In this document: piece by piece, positions 11,350 through 21,955 of the stretch
Position numbering within the stretch: position 1 is the first letter of the stretch
How the letters are laid out: the number at the start of each line of letters is the position of its first letter
From: Takakia lepidozioides
Lineage: Eukaryota; Streptophyta; Takakiopsida; Takakiales; Takakiaceae
Direction of reading: 5' to 3'
Assembly: GCA_030704615.1 (NCBI GenBank)
Contig: CM060734.1
Location: forward strand, 52,222,042-52,286,041
Length of the DNA: 64,000 bases
The notes under the pieces: generated by a model
The model's input: only the letters and a program-made list of their open reading frames with translations
What the model was told of the DNA's origin: nothing
Databases searched by the model: none
Program-made: the position numbers and the translations under genes

Positions 11350-12640
11350 TTTACATTGGCTCCCAAGATAGAAAAATTCGGGTATGCTCTCTGTTCATTT
11401 CTATCGCAAATGAGAGAGATTATCATGGTAATGTTGAGAATGAGAAGATGTAGTCATTTTATGTTACTATGAATGTTGGTATTAGCTATCCTTGTGATTG
11501 TTGGGTACTATGTGCCCTTTGGTATGGCGGATTCAGCGTGGTTTCGAATGCGAAAGAGCGTTTCCTGCACTTTTCTCGGGGCTGATGGAGAAAGATAAAA
11601 GAATGCATTGTTGAGTGCATAGATTCATAAATAAATTGCTACGGACTAAGTTGTGACTTGTTTGCGCAGGCCTGGGCCCTGACAACAGACTTGACCTCTG
11701 ATCAAGCCCTAATGTATTTTCTTAAGCATGTTCTATGATCACATGCTTAATACTAGACACCCTAAGATACCAGATGTAGGGCTGAGTGTTGATCCAGTGT
11801 GATCTTGCACTCAAAAGCCTTCATCAATTTACTGTGACAGGAAATAAATGTAGTGACAGGTGCGATAATGACAATACAGGGAGGGTTAAAGTTGATGCAA
11901 TCGAAGAAGCCTATACTATCCTAGTATACCAGGACTTGCTGTTCACAGCTGGGGCCTTTGTTGAGGGTGGCAGTGCTAAGGTTACTTAAGCTTTCAAACC
12001 TTTGACATTAAAACACCAAAAAAATATGATTAAGGAAGGATAATTTGTATAGCTGAATATTGTTTGTTCTTAAGCTTAAGTTACGGTGAGTTATGTTGTG
12101 TTCAATTGAGTTTCAGAAATGCTTGTAACAATGTATTGAGCTCTACAAAGATATTTGCATGTGTCTAATATGACTATGTGCAATACAAGTCTGGTCATTA
12201 AAGAATTCAAAAAATGCAAAAACTAGTGAGAGTGGTCGAGACCATCAGGTAGTACCTCTCTAAGTTAATTCTTACAATGTCCGTGTGTATACGCAAGTAA
12301 TGACAATAGATTCTTGATGGTCCTTCAATGTCTGTACAAGACAAGACGAAAATTGTCAGGAAATACAAGTGTACAAGTGCTAAAGACTACTAACAGTAAG
12401 ACTATTCCAACAAACATTTCATGTCACGATAAAGAGAAACCTTCCCATAGGTGCAAAACTTCCATCTTCGCTTGTGGCCAAGCAGAAGGAAGTATTGAGA
12501 AAGGAGTTACTGGAAATTAGGCAAGAAAGGTGTGTCTGTTTGTCTCTAGAAAAACAATAGAACCATGTACAGTATAACATGTCTAGATCTCAATTGAGAC
12601 TACATAATTCTTTTCACTGTCATTCATATGTTTACTAAGG
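11350..12640. other. No gene recognised
   Basis: AT-rich sequence with only short open frames on both strands. No conserved domain, tandem repeat or terminal inverted repeat was seen. Confidence 0.6.
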
Positions 12641-12754
12641 CTCTTATGTGCTATTCTCATTCATCCTTTGTCATTACAGTATTGTTGTAACCTGGGCAGA
12701 GAGCTATTCACACCTGATCCTCCCAAACATAATTATAGTAGGTACACAACGTAT

Positions 12755-12985
12755 TTCTCTCCTCTCTCCTGTTCCGCTCAAACAAGGCTATGGCAAACAA
12801 ACAACGTCTCTCTCTCCTTCTTTCCTGTTCCTCTCAAACAAGGCTTTGCTTGTAATGTCTCTTTCTCCTTTTGTCATGTTCCGCTCAAACAAGGCTTTGC
12901 TTGCAATGTCTCTCTCTCCTTCTCTCCTGCAGTTCAAGAAGTTCAAGAAGTTCAAGAAGTTCAAGAAAATCAAGAACATTGAGTG
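12755..12985 (+). repeat. Short tandem arrays: about 55-bp unit x3, then 9-bp unit x4
   Basis: TCCGCTCAAACAAGGC or TCCTCTCAAACAAGGC recurs three times at 55-60 bp spacing between pyrimidine-rich spacers, followed at about 12932-12970 by four copies of GTTCAAGAA. The open frames over this block are artefacts of the repeat. Confidence 0.85.
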
Positions 12986-13112
12986 CCACCCGATGGTTTT
13001 GGGGTCAAATCCTGCTATTTAGACGCCTTTGTGGTGAGGTTGCTGTGGAAGAGGTTATTTTTTCCTATCACTATTAAGAGGCTTGATTTGTGAGCTGTCG
13101 CTCTCAGGTGGT
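12985..13112 (+). repeat. tRNA-derived SINE, family A, 5'-truncated copy
   Basis: Box-B-like GGTTTTGGGGTCAAATCC is followed by GAGGTTGCTGTGGAAGAGG and the tail TTGATTTGTGAGCTGTCGC. The tail corresponds to GAATTGTGGGCTGTCAGG at 16451-16470 and TAATTTGTGAGCGATCGC at about 57165-57183. Confidence 0.6.
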
Positions 13113-13344
13113 TTTAAGAACTGTCATCAAGCTCTGTCGTAGGTTGGTCGAATTGTAGGGATGAAGATAATAAAAGCCTAAACCACCAACTTCCGGGGGC
13201 GATTCGGAGGTAAGAATTGAAAGGAAACCAAAGTTCAAATGAGCCTACTGCTCAACACACACACCATCGAGGGGACAATGGGACAATGGGACAATAGAAG
13301 AATAATCATGAAGGATTGAACCCAGGATCACCCTGGTTATGCAC

Positions 13345-13995
13345 TCTATTCAAAGCAGGGGGGGTCTGTTTTCACAGTTTACATGAACCTCACAAGGAGG
13401 ACTGATACCATAATTCACAGCAATCCCAGCAGATGAAGGGCCATGCAAGGAATAGCACCATGACATCTTGCATCAAAAGAGCCAAGTGCTACCTGATTTG
13501 ACCCAATATGGAGGTCATGGCACTTGTTCAAAGCAGGGGGGGTCTGTTTTCACAGTTTCCATGAACCTCACAAGGGGACTGATACCATAATTCACAGCAA
13601 TCCCAGCTTATGAAGGGCCGTGCAAGGAACAGCACCATGACATCTTGCATCCAGAGAGCCAATTTTGACCTGATTTGACCCAATATGGAGGTCATGGCAC
13701 TTGTTCAAAGCAAGGGGGGTCTGTTTTCACAGTTTACAGCCACCTTACAATGGGGGACTGATACCATAATTCAAAGCAATCCCAGCAGATGAAGGGTCAT
13801 GCAAGGAACAACACCATGACATATTGCATCCAAAGAGCCAATTTCCACCTGATTTGACCCAATATGGAGGTCATGGCACTTGTTCAAAGCAGGGGGGGGT
13901 TCTGTTTTCACAGTTTACAGCCACCTCAAAAGGGGGTACTGATGCCATAATTCACAGCAATCCCAGCTGAAGAAGGCACTTGCAAGGAACAGCAC
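13345..13995 (+). repeat. Tandem array, about 178-bp unit, 3.6 copies
   Basis: The anchor CAAAGCAGGGGGG (or CAAAGCAAGGGGG) occurs at 13351, 13529, 13706 and 13885, so periods are 178, 177 and 179 bp. Each unit has TCTGTTTTCACAGTTT, GACTGATACCATAATTC, CAGCAATCCCAGC and CCTGATTTGACCCAATATGG in the same order. A degenerate half unit may lie near 14345-14400. The monomer size resembles plant satellite monomers. Confidence 0.95.
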
Positions 13996-13999
13996 CACA

Positions 14000-14500
14000 C
14001 ACACACAAGCAGTCTCAAGCTAGCTACTGTGCATGAGTGGGATTTGACTTCCTCAACTATAGTGGTTTCTGAAACACTCACATCATGAATGAGTAGATTT
14101 AAACACAGCAGTTCATTCAGTATCTGCCCAACACTTAATACTACACTGTAAACAATTAATGATGGTGTCTACCATGTAGGCAAGTCCCTGCAAACATTTG
14201 CTACAACAGATTCAGTCAATCAGACTCCCCTACTACTAGAGTTCACATCACATGGCTGTCAACCAGTCTGTCAGAAAAAACCTTGAACTTAACTAGGTAG
14301 CAAAAAGAGGTGGAGCTAAACATTGTGAGGTCTAAGTACTAAAACACACAGCAAAGACACCAATTTCCACCTATTGTCTTGGTACCATTCATCAAGGGGG
14401 GTGTTTCCTCCTTTGTAATATCCATACCATGTAACACAAGTATTGTTTTGGTTCCCTGCCAAAGCCAGTAGAGACTTAAATCACATAGTTGTAGAGACTT
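14000..14500. other. No gene recognised
   Basis: No open frame of note and no element ends. A weak echo of the 178-bp repeat (CCAATTTCCACCT) appears at about 14362. Confidence 0.5.
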
Positions 14501-14503
14501 AGA

Positions 14504-15119
14504 TCACTTGTTTGCCTCAATGAATTCGCGGTACTCCCTTTTCATTTTGACACCAGCTATATCCCTGCAAACAAGAACGACCCAGTTCAGCATAACTAAC
14601 ATTGTGCCTTTGTTATCAGCTCAAGAGCCATCCCACTCTGCGAAACCAAAACGAAATCTCTCTCTCTGACTCTCCTTGACTTTGTCCCTGTCCCTTATTG
14701 TGCCTTAGTTCCAAGAATTACCTTTGCCAGCTGTTTTAGTCTCAGATAATAATAGAGCTTCGGCTAGTGCCCTAGCTGTGTTTACGTGGCTACACTCTAA
14801 AACAAAACAGGGGCATTTGAACAGTTGAAGTGACTTGTGCGTGATAGAACCACTTTAAGCCGGTATGACCAAAAACCAGCATGCAGCCATCTTTGCCTAG
14901 ACTATGCTGAGAAGGCCTGTATGCTCCTCTCCCATGAATAAAGCTTGACACCATGGTATTCTTCATCCTTCTTCAGATGTCCAGGCAGTATGCAAAACAG
15001 CCTGAGGTCTGCACCTTATTAACAATAGGTTTGAGTGTTCGGCAAGGCCCGCAAGTAGGTGAAGTGTACAGGACCCCAAGCAACCGAGGGCTCTCATGAT
15101 ACAGTTTCCTTAGCGCGTA
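14504..15119 (-). pseudogene. NTRC thioredoxin-domain fragment, two exons
   Basis: NTRC is the plastid NADPH-thioredoxin reductase with a C-terminal thioredoxin domain. Exon 15015-15119 (acceptor TTTTATACAG, donor GTGCAG) reads [19 protein letters not shown] then [15 protein letters not shown], with the active-site CGPC. Exon 14504-14564 (acceptor TTGTTTGCAG) reads DIAGVKMKREYREFIEANK and a stop, the typical NTRC end. The exon that should lie between them, with the cis-proline region of the thioredoxin fold, is not in the 450 bp between, and no reductase (FAD/NADPH) exons follow on the 5' side up to 16 kb. I therefore call it a gene fragment, internally deleted and 5'-truncated. Very long upstream introns are the alternative for the missing reductase part, but not for the missing middle exon. 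Confidence 0.85.
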
Positions 15120-15659
15120 CTGTATAAAAGGAAGACAATTAGAGGACTCTTTGATGGATACAATACTACAAAACACCGATGCTTTATCGACATTTACTTT
15201 CACTCAAACACAATGGACCCACCTCTCAGTTCATGCTCAAATCAAAGGCTCTGTTGCGTTGAAATCGATAAAAAGAAGAGACAGGTCATCAAATCACCAT
15301 CACTCGTACAGTAACTGGGCCCTAAACTTGCTGAAATATGTTCACTACCAAAACTAAGAGGACAACGTTCAGTCTATGATCACAGTTGTCCAGCACAGCA
15401 TCATAGGCGATTAAACAGTAGGGCAATGAATGAATGAACACCACCAGGCTACAGTATCACGAGAGCGACATGACCTCTTGGTTACTTGAAGATCTCCGGC
15501 AGCATATACACCCTCCACTGACGTATCAGTGCTGCTTTTTGATTCTTTCCTGTTGCCACATTAGCAGTAACATGTTAAGATCACTCCAAAACCACCATAG
15601 ATCCACCAACAAGCTACCATGCAGAGTTCAACATCGGAATTTAGGGACGACTCTGATAA

Positions 15660-15745
15660 CAGGATCTCAGGGCCGAGTTTCATGAGAGGTTAAACAGGCT
15701 GAAACAGGTCGAAGAAGAAGGTACCCTCACCACATTGCGTGAAAC
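15660..15745 (-). repeat. Inverted copy of the dispersed repeat at 9925-10005
   Basis: On the minus strand it reads CAATGTGGTGAGGGTACC, then GACCTGTTTCAGCCTG and CTCTCATGAAACTCGGCCC, matching the plus strand at 9925-10005. Confidence 0.6.
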
Positions 15746-15938
15746 CGACACAGGTCCAAATTTTGCGGAATTTAAACCCCGAGGACTCCATGTAGCTGTG
15801 AAGCATCCGGCGGGATGCCATGTCCGCGCTCGAGCACGCCCTTCCCCGCGCTGCTTTTCGGGCATTTCGGGCAGGTTCCAAAGAAATTGACGACGACGAT
15901 GACGTGTCTACGATGACCTGGCTATGATGACGTGGCAA
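15690..15938 (-). CDS. Hypothetical short frame, 82 residues
   Basis: Starts at ATG 15938 and reads MPRHHSQVIVDTSSSSSISL, then a basic Ala/Arg-rich part and GFKFRKIWTCVGFTQCGEGTF. The last third is the dispersed repeat shared with 9.9 kb. GC content is higher than in the flanks. It may be the first exon of a captured gene or a chance frame; no family recognised. Confidence 0.2.
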   Translation of the reverse strand: MPRHHSQVIVDTSSSSSISLEPARNARKAARGRACSSADMASRRMLHSYMESSGFKFRKIWTCVGFTQCGEGTFFFDLFQPV

Positions 15939-16133
15939 AGATGACGTGGAACTATGGCACCCTATTCCTGCTCTACGCTAAACTAGCTTCCGACCTTCAG
16001 TCGTCGCTAGAATAATTTAATGGTTCTAAAGAATATATGGTTTTTTTTTTTTTTTTTTTTTTAAAAAAAATTCAAAAAGGAAACCTTGGAGCGACTGCTC
16101 ACAAGATGTTCTTCAATATGTACAAAACACACC

Positions 16134-16172
<39 letters not shown>

Positions 16173-16271
16173 AATCTATGGTAAAAGAGAAAATTGATAA
16201 GATATTGCATAATATTTTGGTGTTAATTTCCAATGCAAGATGGAGGAGGTTTGAGATTTTTAAAAAAACAC

Positions 16272-16475
16272 ATCGGCTGGTAGCTCAGCTGGTAAGTGCA
16301 CAGTGTCTGTCACTCAGGTGGTTCGGGGTTCGAACCCGTTGCCCTGCCCTGTGTCTGGGATTGTGTGACGGTATGTTTGGGCGTTGATCGTAGGTCTCAT
16401 GGCCCATAAATGAAAGGGGGTTAATCTTTCCCCCTCCTCAAGGACCTGAATTGTGGGCTGTCAGGTTTCCTTATA
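16272..16475 (+). repeat. tRNA-derived SINE, family A, full-length copy
   Basis: The head GGCTGGTAGCTCAGCTGG carries box A (TAGCTCAGCTGG), and GGTTCGGGGTTCGAACCC carries box B; spacing is that of a tRNA. It is followed by a non-tRNA body and the tail GAATTGTGGGCTGTCAGG, which recurs near 13.1 and 57.2 kb. It is preceded by a long A-tract (16136-16170). The anticodon arm does not fold well and the CCA-side stem is poor, so it is a SINE and not a tRNA gene. Confidence 0.75.
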
Positions 16476-16649
16476 TATATGCGAGATCTGAAGAGGTATT
16501 GTTTGGGTTATATGACATTTAAGGAATGATATTTATGTAACATTTGTTTTAGCTGTGATTGGAGCTTTCTTATAGCTCAAGGCTCCCTAACAACACAACA
16601 AAAAGAGAAAAGACCTAGCACGTAAAGTCTATGAAGGCACATAAAGGCC

Positions 16650-16783
16650 CTTATATACCCTGATTAGATATACCCTTCATTTTAACATATACCCTTCAGG
16701 AAAGTAGGGTATATTGAGCGTCTTGATGCAGGGTAAATACCCGGCGGGTATATCAGGGTAATTCATATACCCGCCCAACACTG
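16650..16783 (+). mobile_element. hAT-like non-autonomous element, GGGTATA word class, right part
   Basis: The right terminus TATACCCGCCCAACACTG ends at 16783. The interior repeats TATACCCTTCA, GGGTATATTGAG and CCCGGCGGGTATATCAGGG. The left end is not clear. Confidence 0.6.
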
Positions 16784-16889
16784 GTGTTTACTCTCTTATA
16801 CTTGGTACAATGATAAGGAAGAGGTCTTTGTGAATCATATGAATGCATACAAAGTGTGTTGGAATAAATTTAGAAGAGCTATAGTTCAC

Positions 16890-17187
16890 CAAAGTGCCTA
16901 AGCCGTAAGGCTCTTCTAACCGTAACCGTTACAAGGACCGGCAATTCTATCCCAGTTATTAGATTTATAATATATCCGAACCGGATTGGCTAACTGGCAT
17001 ATGAAAGTAGCCAAATAACCGGTGTGTATTAGAACCGGAAGACATGAAAAGACACAATAACCGGCTCCGGTGGTTCTTGAAATCTTCAAAATCTAAATAA
17101 CCTGAACCGGAGGTTCCTAGAAGACAGTCATAAAGAGAGAATCTGAACGGGGGGTTATCAAAAATATTACATAACCGCCCAACACTG
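16890..17187 (+). mobile_element. hAT-like non-autonomous element, AACCGG word class
   Basis: Ends in ATAACCGCCCAACACTG at 17187 and repeats AACCGG/CCGGTT with AT spacers at least eight times (CCGAACCGGATTGG, AATAACCGGTGTG, AATAACCGGCTCCGG). The left boundary is inferred from where the words begin. Confidence 0.6.
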
Positions 17188-17207
17188 GTATATCTCCCAT
17201 TTGACAA

Positions 17208-17700
17208 ACGTCCAAGGGGATGAACCGTTCCAAAGTCATCCTACCTACTTCATGCACCTGCAGTAAAAATTTCAGGAGATTTGACAGTCTCATTTGGAAG
17301 ATTATAACAAAAGTTGTAGGCTAATTTTTTTTATTGGATATATTTTCAACATAAAAATTTGGTTTGACCAAGCAGATTGCCAACCTTTTTTATTTTTCAT
17401 TGATACAGCCTACCCAGATTCAGATTATATGGCACCTACAGCAAAGCCTCCCAAAATTCCAGAGCCAAATTCCAAAAATGCATAATGGTTGCTTTGTATG
17501 GGAAAACAGGGGGGGTGAAAATGCCAATTTATGTCGTGGGATCCCCACATCCCCCCAAATGTGGGGCAATTTGTGAGGGAATCCAAATTCCTCTAGTCAT
17601 GTTGTTCTTAGCCTACCTACTGAGTACCTTGGAAAAAAAATTCCACATTCTAAGCTGTTTGCAGGCAGAGATTGCCAAAAAACCTCCTCCCTACTTGAAT
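17208..17700 (+). mobile_element. Degenerate piggyBac-type non-autonomous element, truncated
   Basis: Shares the order GGGATGAACCG, CCTACCTACTTCATGCA, TTTGGAAGATT, TGGTTTGACCA, ATGGCACCTA and GGTTGCTTTGTATGGGAAA with the minus strand of the TTAA-flanked element at 54557-55394. No terminus with TTAA is found, so both ends are lost. The region 17700-17890 is GC-rich and unassigned. Confidence 0.55.
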
Positions 17701-18729
17701 CCAAGCTCCGCCCAACAATTGCCGGAGCCGGTGGACATTTCCGGCCAAAAAATCGGGCCACGTCATCACAAACCAACAAAGTCACGGGGGCTTGCCGTCG
17801 ACCACCCAGAAAATGCCCGGGCCTCCACCCTGCGTTTCAGCGTTCTCCCTCCATAACCTGCCAACGGCCAACCGCGTCCCACATCCACACCACGAAGTAT
17901 ATTAAAAAACAAGAGCTATGAACTGAGGAGGAGTTGAACCCCCTGATCTGCCCATTGTGCAGATAGCCCCCCCCCACCCCACAAAAGCAGCAAACATCAC
18001 CCCAAGCCAAGAAACCTCCCTAGCAAGCTGCCATGTCCCCCTTCCCCTTTCCCAAACCCCCAATGGTTAGCCCAAAAACAAGCACCCAAAACCTCCTCCC
18101 CACCCCAAAATGAAACACCCAAAACCCCCCACCCCCGCAACCGTTAGCCCCAAACAGTTCCCACGCCACCCTCAATCGCCAACACCCTGCCACACACAGA
18201 CACCCACACACGCACTCCACAGCCGCCAACAGCACACCTGCCAACCCACCCCAACAGCCCATTGAACACCCAATGCACAAATAGATCACCAACACAACAA
18301 GCCCGAAGACAATCCAAGGTATGCAGCAGTCACCTCGTTGGGTAGCCGTGTGCATGATTCCAGCAAGAACCAAGGTACATATGGCTACCGTCATATCCAG
18401 GGCAGTAGTGGTGAGTGCGGACATGGCATACAACACACAACCGCCGTTGTGGTGTGTAAAGACATTGATGCACAAAGCTGCAAGAGCCATCCCCCAGCTT
18501 GTCCATGTTCTCAGTGCATTGACCTGCTGTCAAAGCGTATGACACAACAAAATTGAACTCCAAAAGGAAGCTAGATCGTGAGCGGTGAGCATATGCTCAC
18601 GTGGGCGGTGCTGCCCCAGGATTTTGCAAAAAGATACTGTAGGCAATTCCGCGGATGTCACCCATAACCGCGGACATAATGTCCCTGTAGGCATGCCAGT
18701 GACAAAGTTATATAAAGAGCATAGTTGCC

Positions 18730-19430
18730 AAGGATCTAACCGATATTGATTAGGGTTTTAGGGTTTTCTTAGGGGGTTCTTAGGGGGTTTTATTTTCCCC
18801 GCAGATGCCAACGAAAGTGGGATTTTTTGTTTTGGGGGTTTTAAGGGTTTTTTAGATTTTTTTAAGGATTTTTAGGTTTACTTAGGGTTCTTTTTAGTGT
18901 GCGGTGCCACTGAAAGAGGTGTGTGGTGCCGCACACCCCTTTTCAGGGATTTTTTTTTTCCATTTTTTTAAGGTTTTTAAGGGTTTTTAAGGGTTTTTAG
19001 GGTTTTTTTAGGGTTTTGTTTTTGGTGTGCGGTGCCACTGAAAGAGGTTTGCGGTGCCGCACACCCCTTTTCAGGAGTTTTTTTTTTAAAAATGTTTTTA
19101 AGGGTTTTTAAGGGTTTTATTAGGGGTTTTTTTTTTTTTAGTGTGCGGTGCCACACACCCTTTTTCAGGTTTTTTTTCTTTCTTTTCGGGGTTTTTCCTA
19201 GGTTTTCTTAGGTTTTTTAGGGTTTCTTGGGGTTATTTTTTTGCTTTGGTTTTTTTTCCCGCATATGCCACTGAAAATGGTGTGTGGTGCACACTATTTT
19301 CAGGCGTTTTGTTTAGGGTTTTTTTGGGGTTTTTTTTGTCCTGCGGATGCCACTAAAAGTGATTGCGGTGCCGCCTACCACTTTCAGGGGATTTTTTTTT
19401 TGTTTTTTGGGGCAATTGCCGCTCAAAATG
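18730..19430 (+). repeat. Degenerate tandem block: TTTAGGG-like tracts with a GGTGCCGCACACC palindrome
   Basis: T-rich tracts with AGGGTTTTTAGGG are interrupted five or six times by GTGTGCGGTGCCACTGAAAG, then GGTGTGTGGTGCCGCACACC and CCTTTTCAGG, at 18896, 19025, 19140, 19275 and 19345 or so. The core is self-complementary (CACTGAAAG pairs with CCTTTTCAG). The TTTAGGG tracts resemble the plant telomere unit but are too irregular for a telomere. Confidence 0.8.
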
Positions 19431-19639
19431 GTGTCATCTTGTTTGCAATATGCAGCATAGGTCAGCAGTTCACAGTCCTACCTATTCATTGAAGTGATGT
19501 GCTCTTCTTTCATAATGGGGTCTAATTTCATTATACTTTATATGCCTATTCCCACGGTTATAGGTCCAGCGGGAATAAGTACTCTTTCTTCGACTGCCAG
19601 TCCTGTGGCATTTGCTGAATGGCGTGCGCTCACCGCTCA

Positions 19640-21271
19640 TGCCGTAGCGTCGCTCAACTCCAAATGCATCATGGACCTACGACCCATCTTTGGGGCATGG
19701 GCTGAATGTCCATCAGGAAGAAAAACAGACGATGCCACCATTTCTTTGTGCGTAGCTACAAAGTATATGCTCCCCGAAGCCGGTCTTGGACATCTACCCC
19801 GCGCACATACGTTTGATATTGCACATGGGCAGGCACAGATGGCACCAAAACTCTCTGTTGTCCCACAAAGCGTCTCACAGTAACAAGAGAAGAAGGCCCA
19901 CAAGCTAGTCTAGCTGCAGATGACAACATGAATACCCCCTTTTTGTCCCACCACAACACAGCCATAAGTTCCTTGGAAACATGCATCTTGTACCAGGACT
20001 GGCCTTTGCTTGGCAGTCTTGCATTTTTTCTTGGATAGCAGGGAGGGAGGGAGGCCTTTTCTGTTGATACGAACTGTGTCAGTGGCCCATGTACCAAGCT
20101 TGGCCAAATCATACAAAAGCTGAACAGAATTGAAGTAATTGTCAGTGACAATTACATGCCCCAAACCATGGAGTCCACTGGCAAGCCTACTCACCACATC
20201 ATAGCTTTCACCCTTCCCACTTTTCAGCCTGTCACCATCAGGCCCCCCGGCATTTTTCCCACAGTACACCTGAAAATCGTACACATAGCTGGTCTTCGAG
20301 TCAGCCAACGCCCACACCTTGATGCCCCACATGCATGGCTTCTTCGGCATATACATCCTAATGGCACAGTATTTCCCCTTGTAACGGATCATCATCTCAT
20401 CAACAGTCAACATCCTGTTGAGATTCTACAGGCTATTGCACCTAAGCTCACCTAATCTTGCCAAGCTTATCCAATCGAGGACTCCCACGATCGTGCAAAG
20501 TTGCGTCGTCTACCAAATGCAAACAACGAAGTATCGCTTCATATCTGTCACGGGTCATGACCTTGCAGATGACAGGGCATGAGAAAAAAGACTCGGAATG
20601 TTGCCAGTAACATCTGGTTTTAGGTAGCTTCTTGATCCCCATAAAAATGCAGATACTAATCCAAGCTCGGAGCTCACTCACCGTCAAAACTTCCACCTCG
20701 GCTCACCACGTATGCTCTCACCCAAAGGCTCTGCTGCATATGCATTCGACTCCCTGCATACCCTCTCCAGCACACTTTGCCTCCAAAACAAAAAGAAGAA
20801 CCAAATTGGCGTAGAACCCTTTATCTCAGGGAGGCAGGGACCAGGCTAAGGGCCAGTGAATGCCTCCCTATCACTAACAAATTCACTGTCAACACACTTT
20901 TCCCACGAGCTAGGTTGGACCAATTGCTCAAAAGCAACGTTTGGTTCCTCATCACCGTCATCTTCCATTCCCAAAAGGTCAATGTCCCAGTCTACCTCGT
21001 CAGCAGAATCTCCAAGGTAAGTATCATCATCACAAAAGAATTCATCAAGTTCAGATTGGGGGCCGTGGTGTTGGCCGGCACGAATAGAACACGAAGCACA
21101 AACTCCACCGACACCACCGACATGCATGGTGTTCGGATGCAAAACTCCCAAAGCATACCTAGTATTTTGCATAGTCAACGCAAGGCCAAAATGGTGACTG
21201 GACTCACCCCCACAAGCACTCAGATGTGCCTCATTTCTTCTCCTCACCACACCCCTGGGAGCCATTGTCAC
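19640..21271 (-). pseudogene. piggyBac-type (DDE_Tnp_1_7) transposase relic
   Basis: piggyBac transposases cut and paste DNA at TTAA sites. Frame 20846-21271 gives an N-terminal region rich in Asp/Glu (SELDEFFCDDDTYLGDSADE). Frame 20448-20696 gives VSELRAWISICIFMGIKKLP and DRYEAILRCLHLVDD. Frame 19910-20413 gives the catalytic start LTVDEMMIRYKGKYC, YMPKKPCMWGIKVWALADSK and VIVTDNYFNSVQLLYDLAKL with the second Asp. A frame shift follows, and 19756-19850 gives the third Asp region YVRGVDVQDRLRGAYTL. All three conserved Asp segments remain, but at least two frame breaks and a gap of about 25 residues before LTVDEMM make it inactive as it stands. A possible matching terminus lies at 28086. Confidence 0.88.
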
Positions 21272-21955
21272 ACTTGCAGGAATCTGCTCGCTGCTTGAAA
21301 TCCCTGACTGACGGCATCAGGCTAGATATCGTCTCTCAAAATGGAATTGACAGCCTCACTGAACCCTTCTCTCTCTCCTTCCTCTCTTCTCTCTCTCCAA
21401 CCAAGAACCAAAGCCACCTGCCTCCGCTAGATAAATCTCCAGTTATGAGGACGAGGGTGGCGCGGCCAGCGTTTGGCACCAGGCGGTGGAGGCAAAGAGG
21501 TCCAAAACTCAGGACAAAGACAACCTAGAATTACCTTGCATTGCTCTGTAATGTAGTGCTGTTCCCCTGCGCCCACGCCCTTATAACGTCTATCGCAGCT
21601 GCATGCTCGGGTGGGGGAGGTAAGGGCTCAAGCAGCTCTGATCCCTTCCGTTTAGGCGCCATAGAATCCCTGCCACCCACAAACCACAAACATTCAATGC
21701 ACAAACAGAATCAACACAAGCAGACAGACAATATCAAACAAATGCAAATGCATAAGGTGGTTAGATGGCTGCGCAATACCTCTGAAGCGTCGTCGCTGCA
21801 AAGGCGCCCCAACACGAAGATAATGAGCAGGTGTAAAGAGAAAGAGCCGTTGTGAAGGCAAAGTCGACGATGATCCCAACAAACAGAACAAACGCGCGGC
21901 CACCCCCTGCTCCTCAACAGCTACACATGAGCTTCAAAAAAGATGAAACCAAGCA

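Noticed and set aside
12648-13022. 124-residue and overlapping frames
   Set aside because: All three frames are open because of the pyrimidine-rich tandem repeats and the GTTCAAGAA array.
13345-13995. CRISPR-like array
   Set aside because: The 178-bp units are contiguous tandem copies without unique spacers, in a plant nuclear context.
16272-16345. tRNA gene
   Set aside because: Boxes A and B are good, but the stems do not fold well, and the sequence continues into a body and tail shared with other copies, so it is a SINE head.
18020-18490. 156-residue hydrophobic minus-strand frame that could pass for a membrane protein
   Set aside because: It is driven by C/A-rich low-complexity DNA (18000-18300); Cys and Gly are over-represented, no family motif is visible and overlapping frames are equally open.
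18730-19430. Interstitial telomere
   Set aside because: TTTAGGG units are irregular and broken by a palindromic core at regular spacing, so simple telomeric origin is unlikely.
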